A DNA stretch of 24,789 bases from CAZHJK01 sp964533275. Lineage in GTDB: Bacteria; Bacillota; Clostridia; Eubacteriales; Garciellaceae. Location of the stretch: the NCBI GenBank assembly GCA_964533275.1, contig CAZHJK010000033.1:1-24789 (forward strand). Direction: 5' to 3'. Positions 8,107 to 14,908 of the stretch are shown one piece after another (the stretch's first letter is position 1; each line of letters starts with the position of its first letter). Position numbers and translations under genes: made by a program. The notes under the pieces are model-generated. The model was not told the origin of the DNA and searched no databases. It was given only the letters and a program-made list of their open reading frames with translations.

Positions 8107-9882
8107 CTAAGAAGTACTGTGTATGATGATATCCCCTTTATTGTTTCTATAGCAGATTCCTCTATGTTGATTTTCTTCAATCTTTTTTTTGCTTTCTCCT
8201 ATTTGTACATGAGTATTAAAATACAGCATATTAAATAGTATTTTCCCTTGTCTACCTGTTTCAATTTGTGTAAATGCACCACCTGTTGATCCTATTTCAC
8301 TTATACGAACATCACCATCACATTCAATTTTCCCTCCTCGAAACACAGATGATTTAGAGGAGCTCTCAATGTTTTCCATTGTTATATTTCCGCCTGCATA
8401 CAAATTACTATTTAAACAGCCCTGCCCAGTAATAATAATGTCTCCGCTTGTTTTAATCGTAGCGTTTTGAGCATAGGAAATAGTAATATTCATAGGTTGC
8501 TTAAAATGACTTTCTAATTTCTCCTTCATACTTGACATAAGCAGAATATCATTTTTTATCTCTTCAACATCCTTTATATTTATTACTCCATATATAGAAT
8601 ATCTTTCGATAAAATAACTAATCTCCTTATAAAACTTATCGTCAATTATAGCCGTTAATTTAGTCCTATCTATTAATTCTAACTCCTTTAACAATAAAAT
8701 AATTTCATTAAAATGCTTTTCCAAAACAATTCTTATTAGTTTCCCCGCCTGAATTTTTTCAGTACCAGAGTTTTTTAACTTATCTAATACCTCTATGCTA
8801 CCCTTATATAGTTGTAGTAATAAACCCTGCAGCTTGGCAAGATAATTATAAAGTCTTTTCAATTCAGTTTGCTGAGCCCCTGCAATAATAGTACTTTGAA
8901 TAGCCCAATTCTTTATAATCACTTCTCCTCCGGCTTGGATTAGAGCTCTCGAAACAGATCCATATATAGTAATATCATGTCCTGCTTTTATAGACATTCC
9001 TTCCTTTACATTTCCTCTTATAACAACATCACCATAGAATTCAATATTTCCACTTTTAATATCTACATCCTTAAATACCTCATGTACAGAATATACATGG
9101 ATAACCTTTCCCTTTACTGCAGGTTTTCCATCAACCATACTATATGCATTCAATCCTTTTTGATCAATCCTCACATTATTTCCTGCAACTAAGCTTGGAT
9201 TTTTAGGAGTTGGTGCCTTTACTACTTTACCAAAAATATTTTTTCCATTTATTCCTTGAATCGCAGGGGTTCTCTTTGCAATCAATTCATCCTTCTTCAC
9301 TGATAGAATCTCATTTAAATTTTTATAATCTACTCTTTCATTAATATCGGTTTTCACTTTTTCTTCTTGTTTTTGAAAAAAAAGATATTCAATATAGCCA
9401 TCCTTCCCTTTTTGAGGCTCTTTGCCCTGAGCAATTAAAACCTCATTATCGGGATTAGCTAAAACCTCGTTTATACCTTCTTTTTTAATCCCAAAAATTA
9501 TTTTAGACTTTTTAATTGCCTCTATTATATCTATATATGTATAGTATTCAGGATGAATTTCTTTGACCTTAACCATTAATCTTAACTCATGCACATCTTC
9601 ACTATCTAAGATTATGATTTCTTTACCCTCTTGATATCGAATTATTCCATAGGCTGCCATCGTATTAGCTTCAGTACGAATTTCGAAAGTCCTTTTGGGT
9701 TTGTCATTTCTAGGAATTAATTCTACTTTATCATCTTGTGATACTATAATAGATTCTTTTATTTCTTTTTCATTCACTTTTAGGATTACATTAGGATGAG
9801 CATATATTATTGCCCCTTTACCACCCTCTTTAGGATTCTTTATAACTGGTTTTCCTCTTAATATCTGAATAGTACCATTCAT
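8107..9882 (-). CDS. fapA: FapA-family (DUF342) protein, first gene of the motility operon
   Basis: This is a 591-residue FapA/DUF342 protein. The family is linked to flagellar assembly and polar localisation in some bacteria; its biochemical role in Firmicutes is not settled. The N-terminal part (about 1-170) is a mixed region. A glycine-rich, beta-helix-like core follows from about 230, with repeated turns such as IEFYGDVVIRGNV, IKAGHDITIYGSV and IQAGGEVIIKN. A helical insertion (about 340-460) interrupts it before the helix resumes (IKTSGDIIITG, LYAGGNITMEN). No signal peptide or membrane segment was seen. GGGGGTG precedes the ATG. It is the gene directly behind the c-di-GMP riboswitch and its terminator, which supports a motility function. 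Confidence 0.85.
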   Translation of the reverse strand: MNGTIQILRGKPVIKNPKEGGKGAIIYAHPNVILKVNEKEIKESIIVSQDDKVELIPRNDKPKRTFEIRTEANTMAAYGIIRYQEGKEIIILDSEDVHELRLMVKVKEIHPEYYTYIDIIEAIKKSKIIFGIKKEGINEVLANPDNEVLIAQGKEPQKGKDGYIEYLFFQKQEEKVKTDINERVDYKNLNEILSVKKDELIAKRTPAIQGINGKNIFGKVVKAPTPKNPSLVAGNNVRIDQKGLNAYSMVDGKPAVKGKVIHVYSVHEVFKDVDIKSGNIEFYGDVVIRGNVKEGMSIKAGHDITIYGSVSRALIQAGGEVIIKNWAIQSTIIAGAQQTELKRLYNYLAKLQGLLLQLYKGSIEVLDKLKNSGTEKIQAGKLIRIVLEKHFNEIILLLKELELIDRTKLTAIIDDKFYKEISYFIERYSIYGVINIKDVEEIKNDILLMSSMKEKLESHFKQPMNITISYAQNATIKTSGDIIITGQGCLNSNLYAGGNITMENIESSSKSSVFRGGKIECDGDVRISEIGSTGGAFTQIETGRQGKILFNMLYFNTHVQIGESKKKIEENQHRGICYRNNKGDIIIHSTS

Positions 9883-9919
9883 GCTCTTTCACCCCCATTA
9901 TAGAATTCAAAACAAAAAC

Positions 9920-9952
9920 ACAAAAAGCTCTTTTTAGTTAACAAAAAAGAGC
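9920..9952 (-). terminator. Riboswitch-controlled intrinsic terminator before fapA
   Basis: On the minus strand GCTCTTTTT (9952-9944) pairs with AAAAAGAGC (9935-9927) across an 8-base loop and is followed at once by UUUUU (9926-9922). It lies 15 bases after the c-di-GMP aptamer and 38 bases before fapA, the normal place for an expression platform. Confidence 0.85.
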
Positions 9953-9966
9953 CAAACATATGTTAA

Positions 9967-10036
9967 TGCAACCCGGCGATCTTAGCTTTGCCTTAGATCC
10001 GTGGCTTTGCGTCCTTATCTTTCGATAAGTTTGCCC
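9967..10036 (-). promoter_or_regulatory. Cyclic di-GMP-I (GEMM-I) riboswitch aptamer
   Basis: Read on the minus strand the leader contains every conserved block of the class I c-di-GMP aptamer. GGGCAAAC opens it. A hairpin CTTATC-GAAA-GATAAG (10029-10014) has the GNRA tetraloop. Next come the core GGACGCAAAGCC (10014-10003), the receptor side with a TCTAAGG run, and the closing GCCGGGTTGC (9977-9968), whose TTGC pairs with the opening GCAA to form P1. It is followed by an intrinsic terminator and then fapA. The identification rests on motif matching by eye; a covariance-model search was not run. Confidence 0.93.
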
Positions 10037-10050
10037 TTTTTTTATATTTA

Positions 10051-10077
10051 ATTATATATATACTATCATATTAGCAA
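10051..10077 (-). promoter_or_regulatory. Candidate promoter of the fapA-che-fli operon
   Basis: On the minus strand TTGCTA (10077-10072) and TATAAT (10056-10051) are separated by 15 bases, slightly short for a housekeeping promoter. The -10 is perfect, and its position places the transcript start just before the riboswitch. The region is very AT-rich, so other alignments are possible, for example TTGGAA with TAGTAT further upstream. Confidence 0.45.
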
Positions 10078-10150
10078 AATTTTTCCAATAATAAAAATAA
10101 GCAGGGGATTTTTCCCACGGTGATATAGGGACACTTTCAACACCCTTTCA

Positions 10151-10162
10151 TGATTTAAATCA
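10151..10162. promoter_or_regulatory. Perfect 12-bp palindrome, CRP/FNR-like operator candidate
   Basis: TGATTTAAATCA is fully palindromic and fits the TGAT-N4-ATCA core of FNR/CRP-family sites, although the outermost bases of the FNR consensus are not matched. Its centre is about 95 bases upstream of the predicted start of the LuxR-type regulator transcript. It lies in the shared intergenic region with the motility operon, so it could serve either side. Confidence 0.35.
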
Positions 10163-10216
10163 CGATTCTTGTTCGTAAAACTTGGTATGAGGTATACCTT
10201 GCCCGAGTGCTTTTTC

Positions 10217-10245
10217 TTGATTATTTCTTGCTTAAGAAATATAAT
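10217..10245 (+). promoter_or_regulatory. Housekeeping promoter of the membrane LuxR regulator
   Basis: TTGATT (10217-10222) and a perfect TATAAT (10240-10245) have an exact 17-base spacer. Predicted transcription starts near 10252, leaving a leader of about 78 bases before the ATG at 10330. This promoter is close to consensus and lacks the 18-bp dyad found at the other island promoters, so the regulator may be made constitutively. Confidence 0.7.
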
Positions 10246-10329
10246 GATAAAAAGATTAAAATCCATATAAACTGTGATGGAAAGGAAATGGGTGCAGACC
10301 CTACTCTGCAAAATGAAAGGAGTAAATGT

Positions 10330-11781
10330 ATGACGGAAAACACAAGGAATCAAGATATATTAACTATAATCAATCCTCGTCGGTTATCCATCATCGTCTT
10401 TTCTCTGTTCTTCTCCTGGCTTCTTGCCTTACCCTTTGAAGGCAGGATACTCTACGCCCTTACGGACTACTATAATATCTCGGCGAAATCCTTTGTTTTT
10501 GGCACAATGGCGGCTCATTTTGCGGGGTTGCTTGCCTGTGGCTTCTTTGTCAAGAATATGCGAACAGCAAAAAAGCTAATGCTTTTTTCCATTGGGTTTT
10601 GCCTAGCGGCCTCCGGCGTGTTTTTTAGTCCACCTTCCTTCCTATGGACAGCGGCCTTGTTCTTAGCTGCATTTCTGGTCGGTTGTTGCGTAGCGGCATG
10701 GGGCTTTTATTTCAAAGGTTGCACTCCCAAGAATGAACGCATTAAGACAATGGCAGACGGACTAATCTTTTCCAACCTCCTAATGATAATTCTTAATATG
10801 ACAGCCATTCACATTTCCCCGTACATTGGGCTTGGTTTTTCCATGCTGATGCTGGCTGCGGCGTTCCTATTCGCCCTCTGGCTTCCCAAAGAGGAAGTAG
10901 TGGAACCTTCGTCTTCCGAGCAAGGGGAGATTTATGTCAGCAAAATCAGCCCTCTCGCTTTTCTATACCTGTTTATTGTGATCATCACCATCAATTCCGG
11001 TCTGATGTATCAAGTACAGGGTCCCGCATTCGCCCATCTGGAATGGCTGACAAGCTGGTATTGGGCCGTACCGTATATCGCTGCCCTGCTTATTATGCGG
11101 AATCTTTCCCGCAAAACAAATCGGGCTTATATTCTCTATGTGGCAATCGCCATGATCGGCTTTTCCTTTATCGCCTTTCTTGTACTGGGCAGATCCTGGG
11201 TAGATTATCTTGTAGTCAACACATTGATGCTGGGAGCTTGTGGTGTATACGACCTGTTTTGGTGGAGTATTCTAGGAGAAATGCTGGAACTTCATAAAAA
11301 TCCCGCAAGGATCATGGGAATCGGCCTCTCCGCTAATATCCTGGGAGTACTGCTGGGCGGACTTATCGGTAACGCGATTACCGTCGCAGGTGAACAAAGT
11401 CAGAATCCCACTCTACTGGCCTTGGGCGTGGTGTGCGTTACCCTTGTTCTGCTTCCCTCCTTACATAAACGGCTGACCACACTGCTCAAAGACCATATCT
11501 ATTTGACTGCGATTACCGAAATACCGATTCAGGAACAAGATCGACTACTCGTAGAGTTTAATATAATGGAGAAGCTCACCCAGCGCGAAGGTGAAATCGC
11601 CGCTTTACTCATCAAGGGCAAGACCTATCGGATGATTGCCGGCGAACTGCATGTAAGCGAAAATACAGTGAAAACCCATGTAAAAAATATTTATTCCAAA
11701 GTCGGAGTCCAAAGCAGGACGGAGCTGATGCATCTCCTTCTGGATATATACATCCCCTTCGCAGAATCTGAGACCCCCTGA
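10330..11781 (+). CDS. LuxR-type transcriptional regulator with MFS-like membrane domain
   Basis: The 483-residue protein starts at ATG 10330, chosen because AAAGGAG lies just upstream; the reading frame is open 41 codons further but without a ribosome binding site. Roughly residues 18-390 are a run of about twelve hydrophobic segments resembling a major facilitator fold. The C-terminal 65 or so residues are a LuxR/GerE DNA-binding domain: LTQREGEIAALL, then the recognition helix region SENTVKTHVKNIYSKVG and SRTELMHLLL. No kinase or receiver is present, so membrane sensing is probably coupled directly to DNA binding, which is inference. It has a strong promoter and its own terminator, so it forms a single-gene unit. 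Its DNA is clearly more GC-rich than the motility operon. Confidence 0.85.
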   Translation: MTENTRNQDILTIINPRRLSIIVFSLFFSWLLALPFEGRILYALTDYYNISAKSFVFGTMAAHFAGLLACGFFVKNMRTAKKLMLFSIGFCLAASGVFFSPPSFLWTAALFLAAFLVGCCVAAWGFYFKGCTPKNERIKTMADGLIFSNLLMIILNMTAIHISPYIGLGFSMLMLAAAFLFALWLPKEEVVEPSSSEQGEIYVSKISPLAFLYLFIVIITINSGLMYQVQGPAFAHLEWLTSWYWAVPYIAALLIMRNLSRKTNRAYILYVAIAMIGFSFIAFLVLGRSWVDYLVVNTLMLGACGVYDLFWWSILGEMLELHKNPARIMGIGLSANILGVLLGGLIGNAITVAGEQSQNPTLLALGVVCVTLVLLPSLHKRLTTLLKDHIYLTAITEIPIQEQDRLLVEFNIMEKLTQREGEIAALLIKGKTYRMIAGELHVSENTVKTHVKNIYSKVGVQSRTELMHLLLDIYIPFAESETP

Positions 11782-11797
11782 TAAACAGCGGATTTCA

Positions 11798-11832
11798 ATG
11801 CCCCTCACCCGAAAAGGTGAGGGGCATTTTTT
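11798..11832 (+). terminator. Strong intrinsic terminator after the membrane LuxR regulator
   Basis: ATGCCCCTCACC (11798-11809) and GGTGAGGGGCAT (11816-11827) form a perfect 12-bp stem with a CGAAAA loop, running into six T residues (11827-11832). It lies 17 bases after the stop codon and separates this gene from the next unit. Confidence 0.93.
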
Positions 11833-11838
11833 CGCCAA

Positions 11839-11884
11839 TTCACCCGGTTTGGTGATGCAAAGACAGCTCTACTTTCTGTAAAAT
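11839..11884 (+). promoter_or_regulatory. Island promoter 1: 18-bp dyad box plus -10
   Basis: The first copy of the shared box, TTCACCCGGTTTGGTGAT, occupies 11839-11856. A -10-like TAAAAT follows at 11879-11884, beginning 23 bases after the last base of the box. The -35 position (TGCAAA) is poor, as expected for an activator-dependent promoter. It would drive the small membrane protein and the MBL hydrolase. Confidence 0.6.
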
Positions 11885-11919
11885 GATGAAAACGCTGAAC
11901 ACCTGAGAGGGGGATTCAT

Positions 11920-12438
11920 TTGAAAAATATTACTTTGTACACACGGTTATTTTTTGTAGTCTCTATTCTTTGTACTGCCGTTTTTGTAATAGCGCTTATT
12001 TTGCAGCCTCCCAATTGGAAGGCGTTTGGAAGCATTGCTTTGGCGACAGGGTTTATTAACGCTATCCTCTTTAGAGTAGTGAGCAAAAATATGAAAGCAA
12101 CGCAGCTGATTGTGGAAAATCAGATTCTTCATATTCAGCCCGCTGTCCTTCGTAAGGGAGACAGCAGGGAAACAGAAACCAAGGTCTGTGAAACCGTAGA
12201 AATGTTCGTTTCCTGCTTCGGCATCCTGCTGGGTTCCAAAATTATTAAGTTCAACCAAGACGGCATTAGGCTAAAGGCTGTAGAAATCGGAGGGGACTAT
12301 GTCTCCATTGACTATGGTACCAATATGAACATATGGAATGTCCGACTACTATATGCCAGACCTGACAGTGCTGCCCTTGGGGATATTGTAGAAAAATTCC
12401 ATTACGAAACCGGAATTATGCCGACTATTAGGGAATAA
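11920..12438 (+). CDS. Small membrane protein of unknown function
   Basis: The 172-residue protein starts with TTG at 11920, preceded by GAGAGGGGG at a suitable distance. Two hydrophobic segments near the N-terminus (about 9-28 and 34-52) suggest a membrane hairpin. The remaining 115 or so residues form a predicted beta-rich cytoplasmic domain (for example SKIIKFNQDGIRLKAVEIGG), loosely reminiscent of PH-like membrane-associated domains. I do not recognise a named family. It is the first gene behind island promoter 1 and lies 16 bases before the MBL hydrolase gene, with which it is probably cotranscribed. Confidence 0.75.
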   Translation: MKNITLYTRLFFVVSILCTAVFVIALILQPPNWKAFGSIALATGFINAILFRVVSKNMKATQLIVENQILHIQPAVLRKGDSRETETKVCETVEMFVSCFGILLGSKIIKFNQDGIRLKAVEIGGDYVSIDYGTNMNIWNVRLLYARPDSAALGDIVEKFHYETGIMPTIRE

Positions 12439-12454
12439 AAAGGAGGGTTCAGAT

Positions 12455-13093
12455 ATGTTAGAGAGGATCAAATGCGGAGTGGTTAACTGCTATCTTTTGA
12501 CCGGTAGCGACGGCAGCGTTTTGGTGGATGTCGCAAAACTCTCAGATGCAACAAGGATCTACCGGAGGGTGAAGGATAAAAATGTCCGGATGATTCTGCT
12601 AACCCACGGTCACCCCGACCATATCGACGGAGCTTCCACCCTTGCCCGGCTGCTGCGTGTTCCAGTAGCCATGAACACCCGGGACGCCGATCTGCTTCAA
12701 AGCACTGGTGATAGAAAGCTTAGGGCACATACCGTTTTGGGGAAGATATTGGCGTTTTCGTCAAAATTTACACTTTCCACCAAAGCCCCAAACTCCCTCT
12801 CTCCCGATATTTGGCTGGAGAGTGACCAGACACTTTTAGAATACGGGATCCAAGCACAAATCGTTGCCCTACCGGGACATACCAAGGGCTCCATCGGCGT
12901 GCTGACTAGTGATGGAGATTTTGTAGTAGGCGACGCATTGTTCAATATCCTTCGACCGACGGCGTCCTTGCTTTATGAAGATCGGGAGCAAATGGAAAAA
13001 AGCGTAGAAACCATCATCCGAAGTGGAGCGAGACTTTTGCATCCTGGTCATGGGCAGCCCTTTACCATGGATAAAATTCACCCCCTTGGGTGA
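12455..13093 (+). CDS. MBL-fold metallo-hydrolase
   Basis: This 212-residue metallo-beta-lactamase-fold hydrolase is of the glyoxalase II-like, single-domain type. The dinuclear metal site is intact: THGHPDH (about 49-55), PGHTKGS (about 139-145), the aspartate of VVGDALF and the final HPGHGQP histidine. No signal peptide is present, so it is probably cytoplasmic. The substrate cannot be told from the sequence. AAGGAGGG precedes the ATG. It follows the small membrane protein in the same unit. Its last codons overlap the second copy of the 18-bp dyad that serves the next promoter. Confidence 0.88.
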   Translation: MLERIKCGVVNCYLLTGSDGSVLVDVAKLSDATRIYRRVKDKNVRMILLTHGHPDHIDGASTLARLLRVPVAMNTRDADLLQSTGDRKLRAHTVLGKILAFSSKFTLSTKAPNSLSPDIWLESDQTLLEYGIQAQIVALPGHTKGSIGVLTSDGDFVVGDALFNILRPTASLLYEDREQMEKSVETIIRSGARLLHPGHGQPFTMDKIHPLG

Positions 13094-13122
13094 TAGACCG
13101 TAGCACGCAGGTCTGCTATGAT
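13077..13122 (+). promoter_or_regulatory. Island promoter 2: 18-bp dyad box plus -35/-10
   Basis: The second box, TTCACCCCCTTGGGTGAT, spans 13077-13094 and straddles the stop codon of the MBL gene. TAGACC (13094-13099) and TATGAT (13117-13122), 17 bases apart, form a weak promoter. The -10 again starts 23 bases after the last base of the box. With a start near 13129 the dyad is centred near -43, the classical position for LuxR-type class II activators. It drives the cytoplasmic LuxR regulator. Confidence 0.62.
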
Positions 13123-13148
13123 CTGCGATAAAGGAGATGAGTTATACG

Positions 13149-14213
13149 ATGGACGATAAACAAATAATTAGTTTTAATGAGCTTATTAGGCAAGCATACG
13201 AATGCCGGAACTTTGAAGATTTTCTGCTCCTTGCCATAGCCAAGTTGCATACTCAGGTGATGTACGACAGTGGTTTGTTCTTCTGTGCCATTAGCAAGGA
13301 TAGTAGTTTTTTTCAGCCCTATATCACCGGCAACCTAAATGATTATTATAAAAAGACGGCTTTTGCAGAGCGGGAAGAATACCTGGAGCGAAAGGATACC
13401 GCTGGCAAAGAAGCTCTGGTCTACAAGGCTACCGATTATCGTCAGGGGCTTATCACCGTCCCCGGTGAGCCTCGCAACGAATTTCTTTCCTCCCAGGAGC
13501 AATACCATGTTGCTTGTATGCGCATTCTTTATCGGGGACAGTTTCTGGGAGAAATCTATCTGCACAGAAACAAACACAAGCCGGATTTTACAGAACATGA
13601 GCTATTCATACTGGAGCTTTTACAGCCTCACATTTCGAGTGTCTTTAATATCATCCATAGCCTCACGGCAGCAAGCCTTCTGGAAACGGACAAAAAGGGG
13701 TTGGACAGAAAAGGGCTCTGCCTATTTGACGAGGAGGCGAACCTCATCGCTGGAAATATGGCAGGTCTGGAAATGCTGGGTAGCAGTACGGTCTTTGGTT
13801 CCAGCGCCCTGTATCATCTCAAGGAAATCATGGAGGATCTCCAAACAGAGCAATTGCAAGCAAAAGAGGCTACCTACCATTTTGAGAACTTAAAAACACC
13901 CGGTGGTGAGCTTTGGGCGGATATTTTGCTCAGAAAAAAACACATAAGCAAAGAGAGCAACCGTTTTTTTGTCTCCTTGGAATTTGCTGATGAAAAGCAG
14001 TTGGCAACGGAATACAAGTTTAAATTTACCAAACGAGAAGCCGACATCATCGACGGCGTGATTCAGGGAAAGAGTAATCCGAAGATTGCTTCCTCCCTCA
14101 ATCTTTCCAGGAATACCATCAAAACCCATCTACAGAAAATATTTAAAAAGACCGGCGTATCTACACGATCCGAGCTGGTGTACATTTTAATGCTGAATCA
14201 GGGAAAGCCTTGA
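13149..14213 (+). CDS. Cytoplasmic LuxR-type regulator with GAF-like sensor region
   Basis: The preferred start is ATG 13149 (354 residues). An ATG at 13137 is in frame but touches the AAGGAG without a spacer; the spacer to 13149 is 12 bases, so the choice is not certain. Residues about 1-170 look like a GAF-type domain and about 175-280 like a degenerate PAS-type region (GLCLFDEEANLIAGNMAGLEM). The last 65 or so form a LuxR/GerE HTH: FTKREADIIDGVIQGKSNPKIA, then the recognition helix segment SRNTIKTHLQKIF. No membrane segment and no receiver phosphorylation site were seen. The dyad box in front of it makes autoregulation plausible. Confidence 0.85.
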   Translation: MDDKQIISFNELIRQAYECRNFEDFLLLAIAKLHTQVMYDSGLFFCAISKDSSFFQPYITGNLNDYYKKTAFAEREEYLERKDTAGKEALVYKATDYRQGLITVPGEPRNEFLSSQEQYHVACMRILYRGQFLGEIYLHRNKHKPDFTEHELFILELLQPHISSVFNIIHSLTAASLLETDKKGLDRKGLCLFDEEANLIAGNMAGLEMLGSSTVFGSSALYHLKEIMEDLQTEQLQAKEATYHFENLKTPGGELWADILLRKKHISKESNRFFVSLEFADEKQLATEYKFKFTKREADIIDGVIQGKSNPKIASSLNLSRNTIKTHLQKIFKKTGVSTRSELVYILMLNQGKP

Positions 14214-14229
14214 CTTCAAAACTTAATAT

Positions 14230-14276
14230 TTCACCCAATCGGGGGATATTCTTTTTTACCCCTTTCCCGGTAGGAT
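14230..14276 (+). promoter_or_regulatory. Island promoter 3: 18-bp dyad box plus -10
   Basis: The third box, TTCACCCAATCGGGGGAT, lies at 14230-14247 in the gap between the second LuxR gene and the zinc-ribbon gene. TAGGAT at 14271-14276 could be the -10; it begins 24 bases after the last base of the box, one base more than in the other two copies. This promoter is the weakest of the three. It would drive the zinc-ribbon/lipoprotein gene series. Confidence 0.5.
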
Positions 14277-14341
14277 GGTAACAAGGAAATTGGATTTCAT
14301 TAGGTTCAGCCGGGGAAAACCGACAGGAAAGGAGAGTAACC

Positions 14342-14908
14342 ATGTATTGCAAACATTGTGGCACAAGGTTTGAAGAACACGCGAGGTTCTGTACCTCCTG
14401 CGGTGCAAAGCAACAGAATACTACGGCGGTTTCCGCTGCTGCCCTGCCTTCGCGAAAAAAGAGATCCATTATTGCTATTTTGGTGGCCATACTGGTGATT
14501 CTTGCAGGCTTACAGTTCATGTTGCTGAGCATCGTGGGTAAAACGACCACCGCCTCTGTAACAAGCGTCAGACAGGATCGGGAAAGCTACGGCGAAACCA
14601 GCCCCAACCCAAATCGTCATCGGATTCAATACGCATTTTCGGTGGGAGGAGAATCCTATGGGGGCAGTGCAAGCCTGATTTTTAAACAAGGTGTAAGCAC
14701 CACACAAACCATCCAGGTGCGCTATCTGCCCTATTATCCCTCCATCAATGCACCAGCAGATAAATCTAACATGTTGGGCGGACTTTTTCTAACCGGATTT
14801 GGATCGTTTCTACTGGTTATGGGCATCCAGGGCAAGGCGGATATCAGACGGTGGCGGCGACGAAGTAAGGAACGCTCGGTACTGAGCGATGATAGGAGGA
14901 GATTATGA
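14342..14908 (+). CDS. Zinc-ribbon membrane protein with DUF3592-like domain
   Basis: The 188-residue protein begins with a zinc ribbon: CKHC (3-6) and CTSC (17-20). A basic linker (SRKKR) precedes a transmembrane helix (about 43-62). The following segment of about 75 residues contains the RIQYAFSVGGESYGG and RYLPYYPSINAPAD patterns, typical of DUF3592-type domains. A second membrane helix (about 140-160) and a highly basic C-terminus (RRWRRRSK) end the protein. This implies two membrane passes with zinc ribbon and tail in the cytoplasm and the DUF3592-like part outside. AAAGGAGAG precedes the ATG. Its stop overlaps the next gene's start by one base. Confidence 0.78.
   Translation: MYCKHCGTRFEEHARFCTSCGAKQQNTTAVSAAALPSRKKRSIIAILVAILVILAGLQFMLLSIVGKTTTASVTSVRQDRESYGETSPNPNRHRIQYAFSVGGESYGGSASLIFKQGVSTTQTIQVRYLPYYPSINAPADKSNMLGGLFLTGFGSFLLVMGIQGKADIRRWRRRSKERSVLSDDRRRL

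Noticed and set aside
10107..10124. Possible fourth copy of the 18-bp box (ending in GGTGAT) before the membrane LuxR gene
   Set aside because: Only the right half agrees; the left half TTCACCC is missing, and the position is far from the good promoter at 10217-10245.
10066..10353. Open frame of 95 codons on the minus strand across the intergenic region
   Set aside because: It runs through the motility operon promoter, the divergent promoter and the start of the LuxR gene, and has no plausible ribosome binding site or domain.
13339..13893. Open frame of 184 codons on the plus strand inside the second LuxR gene
   Set aside because: It is in another frame of a gene with clear GAF-like and HTH domains, has no ribosome binding site, and its translation shows no domain.
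14225..14257. AATAT...CCC-AATC-GGG...ATATT followed by six T, resembling a terminator after the second LuxR gene
   Set aside because: The stem has a large internal loop and only three G-C pairs. The same bases form the third copy of the 18-bp dyad found before two other genes, which explains the symmetry better. A weak terminator role is not excluded.
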